This document shows, one piece after another, positions 45,902 through 55,338 of a stretch of 64,000 nucleotides of DNA. Position 1 is the stretch's first letter, and each line of letters opens with the position of its first letter. Location: the NCBI RefSeq assembly GCF_006517275.1, contig NZ_CP041191.1:5885001-5949000 (forward strand), read 5' to 3'. The position numbers were made by a program, and so were the translations under genes. Under the pieces are notes generated by a model. That model was not told the DNA's origin. It saw only the letters and a program-made list of their open reading frames with translations, and searched no databases. The DNA comes from Labrenzia sp. PHM005. Its GTDB lineage: Bacteria; Pseudomonadota; Alphaproteobacteria; Rhizobiales; Stappiaceae.

Positions 45902-47046
45902 GTGAGCGCAGAGCTGGCTGCATAGTTCCAGACCGCACCCATGACCGCGCCTGCAGCACCGGCAAACAGCCAGAAGGAAGGATCCGCATAGATCAGGTTG
46001 GCCACACCGACATTCGCCAGAACGCCAACGGAACAGACCGCATAGAAGGTCAGAAGGCCGATCAGGGCTCCAAAGCCGCGCAAGCGCCGGTCGCGGTAAG
46101 TCAGCTGGTTGTTGAGGAAGAAGTTCGACGTCATCGCCACAAAAGAGGCAGCCGTCTGCGACAGGTTAAAACTCATGTCGCTGAGCAGGAACACACGCAG
46201 TGCCACCAGATGCACCAAAAGGCCGCTGGCGCCAACCAAGCCGAACATCAGGAAGCGGACAGAGACGATGTCGCCGAAATACTTCGCCAGCAGCAGGCCG
46301 AAATAATCCAGGGTCACCAGCGTATCGAGTTTGCTTTCGCCGTGCTGGCGCTCGCGGAAGGTGAACGGCAGTTCTTTGATCTTCAGCGTGCCATTGGCAG
46401 AAGACACCAGATCCAGCAGAATCTTGAAACCCTGCGGCGACAGCCTTGGCGCCAGTTCTTCGGCCTTTTCACGCCGGACCATGAAAAAGCCGCTCATCGG
46501 ATCTGTCAGCGTGACGTTCAAAAGTTTCTGCGCCAGGCCATTGGCAATGTTTGACCCCCAGGCGCGGATTTTCGATAGTCCCTCGCCCACGGTGCCGCCT
46601 TCAACCTTCCGGCTGGCGACGACCAGGTCTGTGTCATCCGCCTTGATGGCGGCGAGCATTTTTGGAAGCAGCGTTTCGTCGTGCTGCAAATCGGCATCCA
46701 TCACGGCAACAAAGGGTGCAGAAGAGGCCAGCATGCCTTCAATACAGGCCCCGGACAGACCGCGGCGTCCAATCCGCCGGATCACCCGGACGCGCGGATC
46801 GCCGTGTGCGATTTTGCGGGCGACTTCCGTGGTGCCGTCCGGGGAATTGTCGTCGACAACGATGGCTTCCCAGGCGATCCCGGCCAGCGCCTTATCAAGA
46901 AGCCCGACCAGGATCGGAATGTTATCCGCTTCGTTAAAACTGGGCAGGATGACGCTCAACTCGGCAGGCAGCAGACTGCTTTCCAGCGGCTGTACTGCGG
47001 CCGCTGCTCCGGCCATGTCCCCACCCAAATCCACGACACCATCCAT
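45886..47046 (-). CDS. GT2 polyprenyl-phosphate glycosyltransferase fused to GtrA domain
   Basis: A 386-aa two-part protein. The N-terminal GT2 domain (LPSFNEADNIPILV, VVDDNSPDGT, VMDADLQHDE and the FRERQHGESKL segment) resembles dolichol-phosphate mannose synthase and makes a polyprenyl-phosphate sugar on the cytosolic face. From about residue 255 a GtrA domain with four helices follows, thought to help flip or anchor the lipid-linked sugar. Downstream partners are GT39 and the ChbG-like gene. Confidence 0.92.
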   Translation of the reverse strand: MDGVVDLGGDMAGAAAAVQPLESSLLPAELSVILPSFNEADNIPILVGLLDKALAGIAWEAIVVDDNSPDGTTEVARKIAHGDPRVRVIRRIGRRGLSGACIEGMLASSAPFVAVMDADLQHDETLLPKMLAAIKADDTDLVVASRKVEGGTVGEGLSKIRAWGSNIANGLAQKLLNVTLTDPMSGFFMVRREKAEELAPRLSPQGFKILLDLVSSANGTLKIKELPFTFRERQHGESKLDTLVTLDYFGLLLAKYFGDIVSVRFLMFGLVGASGLLVHLVALRVFLLSDMSFNLSQTAASFVAMTSNFFLNNQLTYRDRRLRGFGALIGLLTFYAVCSVGVLANVGVANLIYADPSFWLFAGAAGAVMGAVWNYAASSALTWRKN

Positions 47047-47419
47047 GGTTCTTCACTTCTCTGCCCGGCCGCCCAATTCAAAGCCGGGTTTGCCGCTTGC
47101 CAATTCGCCCGGACCATAGCCCGGCGAAGATAATTTACAAGAAAAGACGTCTGCCGGTTCTGCCAAAGCTGAAGCACTGGCCCGGTACGTCTGTAGTTGC
47201 TGTCCTTTTAGCTGGGACTGCGCCCTAAACAAGGCATCAGCCGAGCTTTTTTCATCACAGTTAAAACGAATGTGTTTCATGAGACACACCAAGCCCCTCC
47301 CAAGCTTGCCCTTAGAACCGCTTTCGTCTAGGACAACCGGCAACATCATCAGAGTTTTTCTGTGCGGCAGGGCTTCAATAGACCGCCGCCTGCGACACCC
47401 GCCAGGACACAAAGATCTC
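47047..47419. promoter_or_regulatory. Divergent intergenic region upstream of hisS
   Basis: About 370 bp between the GT operon and hisS. It contains a near-palindrome TGTGTTTCATGAGACACA at 47271-47288 (16 of 18 positions symmetric). No T-box, attenuator or gene is apparent. Confidence 0.4.
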
Positions 47420-48964
47420 ATGGCCAAAAAACCAAACAAACTGAAGGCCCGCCTTCCGCGCGGCTTTGTCGACCGGTCTGCCAGCGACATCCGCGCAACC
47501 GATGAAATGCTGCAAAAAATCCGGTCTGTTTATGAAAGCTACGGTTTCGACCCGGTTGAAACCCCGGCATTCGAATACACCGATTGCCTCGGCAAATTCC
47601 TGCCAGACACGGACCGGCCCAATGCCGGTGTCTTTTCCGTGCAGGATGACGATGAACAGTGGATGAGCTTGCGCTATGACCTGACCGCGCCGCTGGCCCG
47701 TCATGTCTCGGAAAACATCAACGAGATCCAGCTGCCGTACCGCACCTACCGGAACGGCTGGGTGTTTAGAAACGAAAAACCGGGCCCCGGCCGCTTCCGC
47801 CAATTCATGCAGTTTGACGCCGACACCGTCGGTGCACCGGGCGTTCAGGCGGATGCTGAAATGTGCATGATGATGGCCGATACGATGGAAGCGCTCGGCA
47901 TTCCGCGCGGCCAATATGTCATCCGCGTCAACAACCGTAAGGTTCTGGATGGTGTTCTGGAAGCTGTTGGTCTTGGTGGTGATGACGATGCCGGGCGCCG
48001 CCTTACTGTCCTTCGGGCGATGGACAAGTTCGACAAGTTCGGCACCGAAGGTGTGCGCCTGCTTCTCGGAGACGGCCGCAAAGATGAGAGCGGCGACTAC
48101 ACCGATGGCGCCAAACTGTCAGAGGCAGCCATAGATGCCATCGTCGAGATCCTGGAAGCCTCGGCCATTGATGATCTGATCGACTACACCAACAATCTGA
48201 CCTTCAAGACGGCAGCCCTGTCGCGGTTTGCGATCAACGAGAACTTCGAAGCTGGGTTCCGCGAGCTGAAACTGATTTCAGATCTCGTGACCTCTGCTGG
48301 ATATCAGTCCGACCGCATTTCGGTGGACCCATCCGTTGTTCGCGGCCTCGAGTATTATACCGGTCCCGTCTACGAAGCTGAACTGCTGTTTGACGTCACC
48401 AATGAAAAGGGCGAAGTAGTCCAATTCGGTTCTGTTGGCGGCGGCGGTCGTTATGACGGTTTGGTCAAGCGCTTCACCGGCCGTGATGTTCCGGCAACCG
48501 GTTTCTCCATTGGCGTCTCCCGCCTGATGACCGCCTTGAAAAACCTCGGCAAGCTGCAAACATCTGATGTCGTGGCACCGGTTCTGGTCACCGTCATGGA
48601 CGGCGACACTGAGGCCCTCGGCCGCTATCAGAAAATGGTTCAGGACCTGCGCCAGACAGGCATCCGGGCCGAAATGTACCAAGGCAACTGGAAGAAGTTC
48701 GGCAACCAGCTGAAATATGCAGATCGGCGCGGGTGTCCGATTGCGATCATCCAAGGGTCGGACGAACGCGAAGCCGGTGAAGTCCAGATCAAGGACCTGA
48801 TTGAAGGTGCGCGGCTTGCCAGTGAAGCAACCGACGTCGACAACGTCACCTGGCGCGAAAGCCGTCCGGCGCAGATCACGGCCAAGGAAGCCGATCTGAT
48901 TGAAACCGTACGCGGTATCTTGGATGCCCAGGCCGAAGACCGCAGACAGGCAAACGGAAACTGA
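47420..48964 (+). CDS. hisS: Histidyl-tRNA synthetase
   Basis: A 514-aa class II synthetase charging tRNA-His. Visible motifs are [20 protein letters not shown] at the start, motif 2 [18 protein letters not shown], the histidine-specific loop [14 protein letters not shown] and motif 3 region [12 protein letters not shown] 47420 gives the conserved N-terminus; the frame continues open upstream without family residues. One base separates its stop from hisZ, so hisS, hisZ and hisG form an operon. Confidence 0.95.
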   Translation: MAKKPNKLKARLPRGFVDRSASDIRATDEMLQKIRSVYESYGFDPVETPAFEYTDCLGKFLPDTDRPNAGVFSVQDDDEQWMSLRYDLTAPLARHVSENINEIQLPYRTYRNGWVFRNEKPGPGRFRQFMQFDADTVGAPGVQADAEMCMMMADTMEALGIPRGQYVIRVNNRKVLDGVLEAVGLGGDDDAGRRLTVLRAMDKFDKFGTEGVRLLLGDGRKDESGDYTDGAKLSEAAIDAIVEILEASAIDDLIDYTNNLTFKTAALSRFAINENFEAGFRELKLISDLVTSAGYQSDRISVDPSVVRGLEYYTGPVYEAELLFDVTNEKGEVVQFGSVGGGGRYDGLVKRFTGRDVPATGFSIGVSRLMTALKNLGKLQTSDVVAPVLVTVMDGDTEALGRYQKMVQDLRQTGIRAEMYQGNWKKFGNQLKYADRRGCPIAIIQGSDEREAGEVQIKDLIEGARLASEATDVDNVTWRESRPAQITAKEADLIETVRGILDAQAEDRRQANGN

Positions 48965-48965
48965 T

Positions 48966-50120
48966 ATGGCAACGGCGGCTGAAACTCCGGCTCTCGATCC
49001 GGCGAAAATCGATGCGGTTCTAGCGTTGTTCCAGGCAGCCGGGCATGCGCCGGTTTCTCCGCCAATCCTGCAGCCGGCCAATGTGCTGCTGGATCTGATC
49101 GGCGAAGACATCCGCCGCCGCCTCTTTCTGACCAACGGTACGGATGGGGCGGACCTGTGCCTCAGACCGGATTTCACAATTCCGGTGTGCCGCCATCATG
49201 TTGCCCATGGCGACAGCACTTTGCCGACTGGCTACTGCTACCACGGACCAGTGTTCCGTCAGCGGGCGGACGGGCTCGGCGAAATCCCTCAAATGGGGGC
49301 GGAAAGCCTGGGCCGCACCGACATTGCCGAAGCCGATGCTGATCTCTTGGCACTGTCCATAAAAGCGCTCGAAACCTTCGGTCTGCAGGATATCTCGATC
49401 CGCATTGGTGATGAGACCCTCTTTGCAGCTGTTCTGACCGGGCTGGGACTGCCCACAGTCTGGCAGCGGCGGCTGCGAGATCTCTTCGGTGAGACAGACA
49501 AGCTTGCAGCCGCGGTCAAGCGTATGGCCGGGGGCAACACCGCCGATGACGACAGCCGGGATGTCCGGCTCGGGTTCCTGGCAGCCCTTGAGGGCGCCGA
49601 CCCGGAAGCTGCTCACGCTGTTGTTGAAGACCTTTTGTCAATCGCTGGCATTTCAGCGATTGGCGGCCGCTCTCCGGCGGAAATCGCAGACCGTTTTTTG
49701 GAACAGGCTGCCCTCACCCGGGGCGCTGGTGGTCACGGCAAGGCGGCAGAGGCCTTGAAAGCCTACCTTCAAATCAAGTCAGATGGCGCAAACGCCGTTT
49801 CGGCCCTCAAAGATTTTGCAGGCAAATATGGTCTCGACCTAAATGCCCCTTTGGCCGCGTTTGAACAGAGACTTGCGGCACTGGCTGCAAAGGGTATCGA
49901 TCCGGCGCGGCTGTCCTTTGCCGCAGAGTTTGGTCGGCGTCTCGATTATTATTCTGGTTTTGTGTTTGAAGTTCATGCGGACACCCAGTCCGAAGATGGG
50001 CCGTTGGTCGGCGGCGGGCGCTACGACAAGCTGGTCACGCTTTTGGGCGCCGACAGCCAAGTTCCGGCCATTGGCTTTTCCATGTGGCTCGACCGGATTG
50101 CAGCGCGGATTGGAGGCTGA
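48966..50120 (+). CDS. hisZ: ATP phosphoribosyltransferase regulatory subunit HisZ
   Basis: A 384-aa HisS-like paralogue without synthetase activity. It keeps class II motifs (PDFTIPVCRHHV, RLDYYSGFVFEVH, GGGRYDKLV) but lacks the C-terminal anticodon-binding domain. HisZ binds short-type HisG and supplies histidine feedback for the first step of histidine synthesis. Start ATG 48966 is one base past the hisS stop. It is followed by hisG after 3 bp. Confidence 0.92.
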   Translation: MATAAETPALDPAKIDAVLALFQAAGHAPVSPPILQPANVLLDLIGEDIRRRLFLTNGTDGADLCLRPDFTIPVCRHHVAHGDSTLPTGYCYHGPVFRQRADGLGEIPQMGAESLGRTDIAEADADLLALSIKALETFGLQDISIRIGDETLFAAVLTGLGLPTVWQRRLRDLFGETDKLAAAVKRMAGGNTADDDSRDVRLGFLAALEGADPEAAHAVVEDLLSIAGISAIGGRSPAEIADRFLEQAALTRGAGGHGKAAEALKAYLQIKSDGANAVSALKDFAGKYGLDLNAPLAAFEQRLAALAAKGIDPARLSFAAEFGRRLDYYSGFVFEVHADTQSEDGPLVGGGRYDKLVTLLGADSQVPAIGFSMWLDRIAARIGG

Positions 50121-50123
50121 CCC

Positions 50124-51092
50124 ATGAGCAAACTCGTTATTGCAATCCCCTCCAAGGGCCGCCTTCAGGAAAACACCCACGCGTTCTTTGGCCGGGCCGG
50201 TTTGAAAGTGACACGGCCAGGCGGCGCCCGGAACTATCGCGGCGCCATCAAGGGCTTGGATTCCGTTGAAATCGCCTTTCTGTCCGCGTCAGAAATTGCC
50301 CGCGCGCTGTCGGATGGCGCGGTTCATTTCGGCATCACCGGCCTTGATCTGGTCGATGAAAACATTGCCGATCCGGCCAGCACAGTGCACATCGTGACGC
50401 CGCTTGGCTTTGGTCATGCCGATGTGGTGATTGCCGTACCAAAAGCCTGGATTGATGTGGAAAGCATGGCGGACCTTAGCGATGTCGCTTCCGACTTCCG
50501 CAATCGCCACGGCCGCCGAATGCGGGTTGCGACCAAATACGTCAACCTGACCCGGGCTTATTTTGCCAAACACGGCATCGCCGATTACCGGATTGTCGAA
50601 AGCGCGGGAGCGACCGAAGGGGCGCCAGCCGCAGGGTCTGCAGAACTGATCGTTGACATCACCAGCACCGGCTCGACCCTTGAGGCCAACAACCTCAAGG
50701 TCCTCACCGACGGCGTCATGTTGAGAAGCCAGGCCAATCTGGTGGCATCCCTCAACGCCGACTGGTCGGAGACTGCCCTTAACGGCGCGCGTGAAATCCT
50801 GGACCGGGTCGCTGCAGAAGAAGCTGCGCGGGACATCAAGCTGGTCAAAGCCGTGGTTGACGACCGCACCCAAGCGCTGCGGTCAGTTGCCAATGTAGGT
50901 GCTGTGCAGCGGTTTCCGGAAGCGGCCGAGACCTCGCGGGTCAATGTGCTGTGTCCGAAAGACGCCGTTGCGGAGTGCGCCAAGCTGCTGATTGCCGAAG
51001 GTGCGGACACCGTTACCGTTGAAACGCTGGACTATGTCTTCTCCAAGGAAAATCCGCTGTTTGCCCCGCTGAAGGACAAGGTCGGCGGGTAG
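50124..51092 (+). CDS. hisG: ATP phosphoribosyltransferase HisG (HisZ-dependent form)
   Basis: A 322-aa enzyme joining ATP and PRPP to give phosphoribosyl-ATP, the first step of histidine synthesis. The core includes [30 protein letters not shown] and the PRPP loop [18 protein letters not shown]. About 90 residues follow the catalytic core (LNADWSE...KDKVGG), so it is longer than the classic 210-230-aa short form yet is paired with HisZ; similar lengths occur in some Rhizobiales. The operon order is hisS-hisZ-hisG. Confidence 0.95.
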   Translation: MSKLVIAIPSKGRLQENTHAFFGRAGLKVTRPGGARNYRGAIKGLDSVEIAFLSASEIARALSDGAVHFGITGLDLVDENIADPASTVHIVTPLGFGHADVVIAVPKAWIDVESMADLSDVASDFRNRHGRRMRVATKYVNLTRAYFAKHGIADYRIVESAGATEGAPAAGSAELIVDITSTGSTLEANNLKVLTDGVMLRSQANLVASLNADWSETALNGAREILDRVAAEEAARDIKLVKAVVDDRTQALRSVANVGAVQRFPEAAETSRVNVLCPKDAVAECAKLLIAEGADTVTVETLDYVFSKENPLFAPLKDKVGG

Positions 51093-51219
51093 CCTTGGAT
51101 TAGTTTCCCCTCAAGGGGGAAGCACCTTGGAATACAGATAGTGCCTGACATTCTGTCTTACTGTTGCCGGGGTGTGGCAGGCCGGGGACATATCGCAGTT
51201 CAGTTGCTGGAGGGGTGGT

Positions 51220-51651
51220 ATGCAGTTCAAGCACATCAGTTTGGTCGCCAGAAACGCAGCTCACCTTGCTGAGTTCTACAAATCCATTTTCGGCTGTACG
51301 GAAATCCGGTCCCCAAAAACGCTCACGGGCGAGGCTGTATCCAGAGGCAACGGATTGCCGGGTTCGGAAATCTTATCGATCTGGCTATCCTTGCCGGGCG
51401 TAGACGGCCCGTTCCTCGAAATCCATGAGTATCGGGCCGCCGTTGAACGCCCTGTTCCCCAAGTCAACGAACCGGGCTATGGCCATATGTCATTTAGCGT
51501 CGGCGACATTCGCGCCACATCCGCTGCAATTCTTCAGTCAGGCGGCAAGGCTCTCGGTGAAATCACGAACTTCGGGACTGAAGAGTCTCCAGTTTTGCTG
51601 GTTTACATCCGAGATCCTGAAGGCAACATTCTGGAGCTGGAGCAGTCCTAA
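51220..51651 (+). CDS. VOC (glyoxalase/bleomycin-resistance fold) protein
   Basis: A 143-aa protein of the vicinal oxygen chelate fold: FKHISLVARNAAHLAEFYKS at the start, GYGHMSFSVGDIRATSAAIL in the middle and YIRDPEGNILELEQS at the end, each half a betaalphabetabetabeta unit. Metal ligands would be the histidine in KHIS, that in GHMSF and the glutamate near the end. ATG 51220 follows GGAGGGG. The substrate is unknown. It converges on tag. Confidence 0.88.
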   Translation: MQFKHISLVARNAAHLAEFYKSIFGCTEIRSPKTLTGEAVSRGNGLPGSEILSIWLSLPGVDGPFLEIHEYRAAVERPVPQVNEPGYGHMSFSVGDIRATSAAILQSGGKALGEITNFGTEESPVLLVYIRDPEGNILELEQS

Positions 51652-51657
51652 CCACAT

Positions 51658-52332
51658 TTACGATCGAACAGGTCGAACGAAATTAGTTCGCGCCTCTTCC
51701 ACGGGCCCGCGGCAGCAGCAGCCTTCTAGATGATCGTTGACCATGCCCATGGACTGCATGAAGGCATAAACGGTGGTTGGTCCGACAAAACTCCAGCCGC
51801 GTTTTTTCAAGTCCTTGGAGAGCGCCGTACTTTCCGCCGTTTTGCCGAGTGTTTTGGCCACCGCAAACGTCAGCTTTTCCGGCCGGTCTTCCGGTTTCGG
51901 CTCCCAGGACCAAAAATAGGCCGCCAAGGATCCAAACTCTCCCCGTAACTCCAATGCCCGCTCGGCGTTGTTGATAGTGGATTCGATTTTCTTGCGATGA
52001 CGGACGATCCCCGCATCGTTCAGGCAGCGCTCGACATCGGCTTCGGTGAATTTGGCGACTTTTTCAAATTCAAAATTGGCAAAGGCTGCGCGAAAAGCCT
52101 CCCGCTTGCGCAAGATGGTGAGCCAGGACAGGCCCGACTGAAACCCTTCAAGACAGATCTTTTCAAAGAGGCGGCGATCCTCGTCGACCGGCCAGCCCCA
52201 TTCCGTATCATGATAGCGCTGATAATCGCTCAAACCGCCATGCCACCAGCACCGGAGCTTTCCGTCGCTGCCTTCCAAGAGTCCGGTTTCCGGATCGCGT
52301 TCAGGCCGGTTAGATGATCCGGTTTCTGCCAT
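51658..52332 (-). CDS. tag: DNA-3-methyladenine glycosylase I
   Basis: A 224-aa helix-hairpin-helix glycosylase removing 3-methyladenine from DNA. The Tag signature CWWHGGLSDYQRYHDTEWGWP is at the start (the Cys and His there contribute to the zinc site), GLSWLTILRKREAFRAAF follows, and VYAFMQSMGMVNDHLEGCC holds the remaining zinc ligands. ATG 52332 has GAGG seven bases upstream; an in-frame start at 52347 is possible. It is monocistronic. Confidence 0.93.
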   Translation of the reverse strand: MAETGSSNRPERDPETGLLEGSDGKLRCWWHGGLSDYQRYHDTEWGWPVDEDRRLFEKICLEGFQSGLSWLTILRKREAFRAAFANFEFEKVAKFTEADVERCLNDAGIVRHRKKIESTINNAERALELRGEFGSLAAYFWSWEPKPEDRPEKLTFAVAKTLGKTAESTALSKDLKKRGWSFVGPTTVYAFMQSMGMVNDHLEGCCCRGPVEEARTNFVRPVRS

Positions 52333-52434
52333 GGTCACAAGCCTCAAAATTCACGTTTTGTTCTCACCCCCCACTTAGCTACACCAGAACAGGCTTGCGC
52401 ACAATGCATGTATTCTTGCCGGTGATGCGGTCAA

Positions 52435-52466
52435 TAAAAAACCCGGCTCGAAGACCGGGTCTTTTT
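52435..52466 (-). terminator. Terminator of the second CheZ-like gene
   Basis: Stem ACCCGG / CCGGGT with an 8-base loop. On the minus strand it ends in a T-run, about 20 bp beyond the CheZ-like stop at 52483. Confidence 0.85.
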
Positions 52467-52482
52467 GTGATTGTTATTTGAG

Positions 52483-53238
52483 TTAGGCAAACAGCGCGTC
52501 GATATCGTCTTGCGTGGCCACATCAACATCCGTGGCATTCGCAGGACCATTAAGCAGTGCTGCATCGCCCTCGGGCAACTCTTCCTGTTCAAGCTCAATA
52601 TCTTTGAAGCTTTCAATACCGCCCCAGATGTCCATCATCTGCATGATACGGTCTTCAACAAACCGTAGGGTTCCGACAACTTTGGTGATACGCTGGCCGG
52701 TCAAATCCTGGAAGTTACAGGCTTCAAAAATCTGAACCACTTTGTCTTGAATGTCTCCAGCAAGCTCTGCTTCCTGCCCCTTCAAGGCTGCTGACAGGGT
52801 GTTCGCCGTTTCATCGATGAACTCGGCAGCCGACAAAATGCTTTCGGTTGCCCCTTCCGTTCCGACAACAACCGCGTCGAGCTCGTTGGTTACACGGGCC
52901 ATGTCCTCGCCATCAGAATCGGTTTTCTGATGCAGGCTGGCGATTTCCTTTTTGGTCTGGGCAATAGCCTCATAGATGGCGTCGAGCTCCACCTTCAGCT
53001 TGGCTGCTTCAGACATTTCTTTCCGGAACTCTGCAATGAATTTTTCACTCATCGCTTCTGGATCGATTGCAGCCTGCTGCTGTTGGCCTGCGCCACTCTG
53101 AATCATCGCTTTCAGAGTAGAGATTTCCGCCAAGACCTCCTCATGGCGGCGCTCTTCAGCAAAAGCAGGATCCAGGTTCGCACCAGATTCCATGCGTATT
53201 AAGGTTTCCGCTCGGAAGGATCGTTTCACCGCGGTCAT
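52483..53238 (-). CDS. CheZ-like phosphatase (copy 2)
   Basis: A 251-aa CheZ-family protein. The active-site helix CNFQDLTGQRITKVV keeps the Asp and Gln of CheZ, and the end QDDIDALFA is the CheY-tethering-like motif. A long N-terminal part (about 120 residues with a QQQQ stretch and coiled-coil helices such as KLKVELDAIYEAIAQTKKE) distinguishes it from copy 1. ATG 53238 follows a GGGAGTAGGT ribosome-binding site; a start at 53280 would add 14 residues. There is no adjacent chemotaxis gene, so it may serve a different CheY. Confidence 0.82.
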   Translation of the reverse strand: MTAVKRSFRAETLIRMESGANLDPAFAEERRHEEVLAEISTLKAMIQSGAGQQQQAAIDPEAMSEKFIAEFRKEMSEAAKLKVELDAIYEAIAQTKKEIASLHQKTDSDGEDMARVTNELDAVVVGTEGATESILSAAEFIDETANTLSAALKGQEAELAGDIQDKVVQIFEACNFQDLTGQRITKVVGTLRFVEDRIMQMMDIWGGIESFKDIELEQEELPEGDAALLNGPANATDVDVATQDDIDALFA

Positions 53239-53517
53239 ACCTACTCCCGTCCCCCGCCCCTGAAGGCTTCTTCTAATCACGCTCCGTAACGTTATAGCTG
53301 CGGAAGCTTAAGGAATTGTTTTTGCGATACTAACAACATCGGCTAGCCTCCTACCCGCAACAGTCGAATCAGCACCAAGAAACAACCTCAAAATGGCCTT
53401 GTCCCAGGGCGTCAGCGCCTCATATTGGTTTGCAAAAAGTAATTGGCTGGACAATCTTGCTCCCGCATGATCTGACTTTCAAAGACGGGCAAAATAACGA
53501 ACCTCAGACCGGATATT

Positions 53518-54231
53518 ATGCGCAGGATCCTGATTTTCTTCATGGTAATGGCGATTTCGGCAAGTTTTCCAGCGCGTGGATCCAGCGATTCCTTCACAAC
53601 GGACGAAATTCTGTTTGGCTTCGAGAAGACAGTGTTTGGACTGGAATACCGGAATTGGGGGTGGCGTCCTTACTTGGTTAAGAAGTTCACAAGTCCAGTC
53701 CGCTTCTATATTCATAATCTCTCCCGGCGGGACCGGACCCGCACTGTTCGCCGGTTCATTGGTGAAATCAACCGGCGGGTGACCGGTTTGACAGCCTCGA
53801 TCGTGAACAGGCCTGCGGATGCGAATTTCGAGATTTTTGTCGTCGACCGCAAACAATATAAGCCTGTCGTTCGTACAGACGTTTATAAGAACCCCAAGGC
53901 AAGGGTTCCCGGCCGGTGTCTTGTCCGTGTTGTTTCAGGGCACAATGGCATCAAGCATTCGTCAGCGGTCATTGTATCTGATGAGGGCGAGTTTTTATTC
54001 CGGCGTTGTCTGGTGGAAGAAGTCCTTCAGGGCCTCGGACCTATGAATGACAATGAAAAACTGCCCCACTCGGTTTTTAACGATTCATCCCGCCACAGCC
54101 GGTTTACAGTCTTTGACCAGATCATTTTGAACATGCTTTATGATCCGCGAATCAAACCGGGGATGTCGATCAAGCAGACCAAGGACTTTTTGCCGTTGAT
54201 CGCCCGGGATGCCCGCCGCCGGGTGCGTTAA
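53518..54231 (+). CDS. Exported DUF2927 protein
   Basis: A 237-aa protein with a signal peptide ending near PARGSS. The DUF2927 features are FGLEYRNWGWRPYLVKKFTSPVRFY, then CLVRVVSGHNG and the RRCLVEEVLQGLGPMNDN region, ending with HSRFTVFDQIILNMLYDPRIKPGM. The fold resembles zinc-metallopeptidase-like domains, but no HExxH is present. The function is unknown. It is a single gene. Confidence 0.85.
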   Translation: MRRILIFFMVMAISASFPARGSSDSFTTDEILFGFEKTVFGLEYRNWGWRPYLVKKFTSPVRFYIHNLSRRDRTRTVRRFIGEINRRVTGLTASIVNRPADANFEIFVVDRKQYKPVVRTDVYKNPKARVPGRCLVRVVSGHNGIKHSSAVIVSDEGEFLFRRCLVEEVLQGLGPMNDNEKLPHSVFNDSSRHSRFTVFDQIILNMLYDPRIKPGMSIKQTKDFLPLIARDARRRVR

Positions 54232-54479
54232 CTAAAAAATCGCCGAAATAACAACGTGTTCAATGCCCCTTTGCCGCGGGTTTGCACGCGAAAGATTTCC
54301 TTAAGATTTTATTTAGCCAGTTCCTCAACCAAGGGCTAACCATAGATTCGAAATGACTGTGAGAACGGCCCGCAATTCACTTTTGGCACAGCTCCACGTC
54401 CTATCATCGTTGCCAATCCGTTAACCGGTGGTGCGAAAGTGCCGCTGAACGTGGTTTTTCATTAGTAACGAGTTGTACC

Positions 54480-55226
54480 ATGTTCTCTTTCTTAAAATAT
54501 GCGACGGCCGCATGCGTCGCCGCGGGTAGTATCGCCATCATCGGAAGCTTATCAGCTGGTCCGGCAACAGCTGGCCAAGTCGCGCCGCCGCCGCTGGTTT
54601 TAAGCCCAAATCTCACCGAACCCTGGATGCTGCAGCTTCAGCCGCGCGTCAGAGGCCGAGCAACCGCGCCGGTCCGCCGCCAGGTGCAACAGCCTAGCGT
54701 CCGCCGTGCCAATTGGTGGTCCCCGCGCCAACAACCGGTTCGCCGGCAAACTCAGCCGCAGAAAACCAAAACGCGGCAAGTGCAGCCACAATTCCTGCCA
54801 ACGATTGTGCAGTACGATGGCAAACATAAGCCGGGTACGATCGTCATCGATACCAACGCCCGTTATCTCTACCTCGTTCAAAATGATGGTACGGCCCGCC
54901 GGTATGGTGTTGGGGTCGGCAAACCTGGTTTCGAATGGGCCGGAACACACAAAATCACCCGCAAAGCCGAATGGCCGGATTGGCGCCCGCCGGCAGCCAT
55001 GCGCAAACGCCGTCCGGACCTGCCAGTATTCATGGCCGGTGGCCCGGACAATCCGCTCGGCGCACGCGCGCTTTATCTCGGCTCGACCCTCTACCGCATC
55101 CACGGCTCCAATCAGCCCTGGACCATCGGTCACGCGGTTTCCTCAGGCTGTATCCGCATGCGCAACGAAGACGTTATGGATCTTTATAATCGTGTCGGCG
55201 TCGGCACCAGGGTCCACGTTATCTGA
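54480..55226 (+). CDS. L,D-transpeptidase (YkuD family)
   Basis: A 248-aa exported peptidoglycan enzyme. A signal peptide (ending near ATAGQVA) is followed by an Arg/Gln-rich linker and a YkuD domain from about residue 110 (YDGKHKPGTIVIDTNARYLY). The catalytic motif reads IHGSNQPWTIGHAVSSGCIRM: catalytic Cys in SSGC, with Ser where many enzymes have His, a variant common in this order. It forms 3-3 cross-links or attaches lipoprotein or beta-barrel proteins. A strong terminator follows. Confidence 0.9.
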   Translation: MFSFLKYATAACVAAGSIAIIGSLSAGPATAGQVAPPPLVLSPNLTEPWMLQLQPRVRGRATAPVRRQVQQPSVRRANWWSPRQQPVRRQTQPQKTKTRQVQPQFLPTIVQYDGKHKPGTIVIDTNARYLYLVQNDGTARRYGVGVGKPGFEWAGTHKITRKAEWPDWRPPAAMRKRRPDLPVFMAGGPDNPLGARALYLGSTLYRIHGSNQPWTIGHAVSSGCIRMRNEDVMDLYNRVGVGTRVHVI

Positions 55227-55253
55227 TTTCAAACATCAGACTCCCATGTCAAA

Positions 55254-55283
55254 CGCGCGGCTCCCAGCCGCGCGTTTTCTTTT
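55254..55283 (+). terminator. Terminator after the L,D-transpeptidase gene
   Basis: Perfect 9-bp stem CGCGCGGCT / AGCCGCGCG with a 3-base loop, then TTTTCTTTT, about 30 bp after the stop. Confidence 0.92.
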
Positions 55284-55338
55284 GCACCGATACAACAGAC
55301 ACTCACTTGCCGGTTCGGCTTGTAGAATGCGAAACTGA

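Noticed and set aside
47271..47288. Near-palindrome TGTGTTTCATGAGACACA upstream of hisS as an operator
   Set aside because: Two positions break symmetry, no related regulator is nearby and no second copy was seen; kept only as a note in the region entry.
48278..49177. 299-aa open frame on the minus strand
   Set aside because: Antisense to hisS/hisZ.
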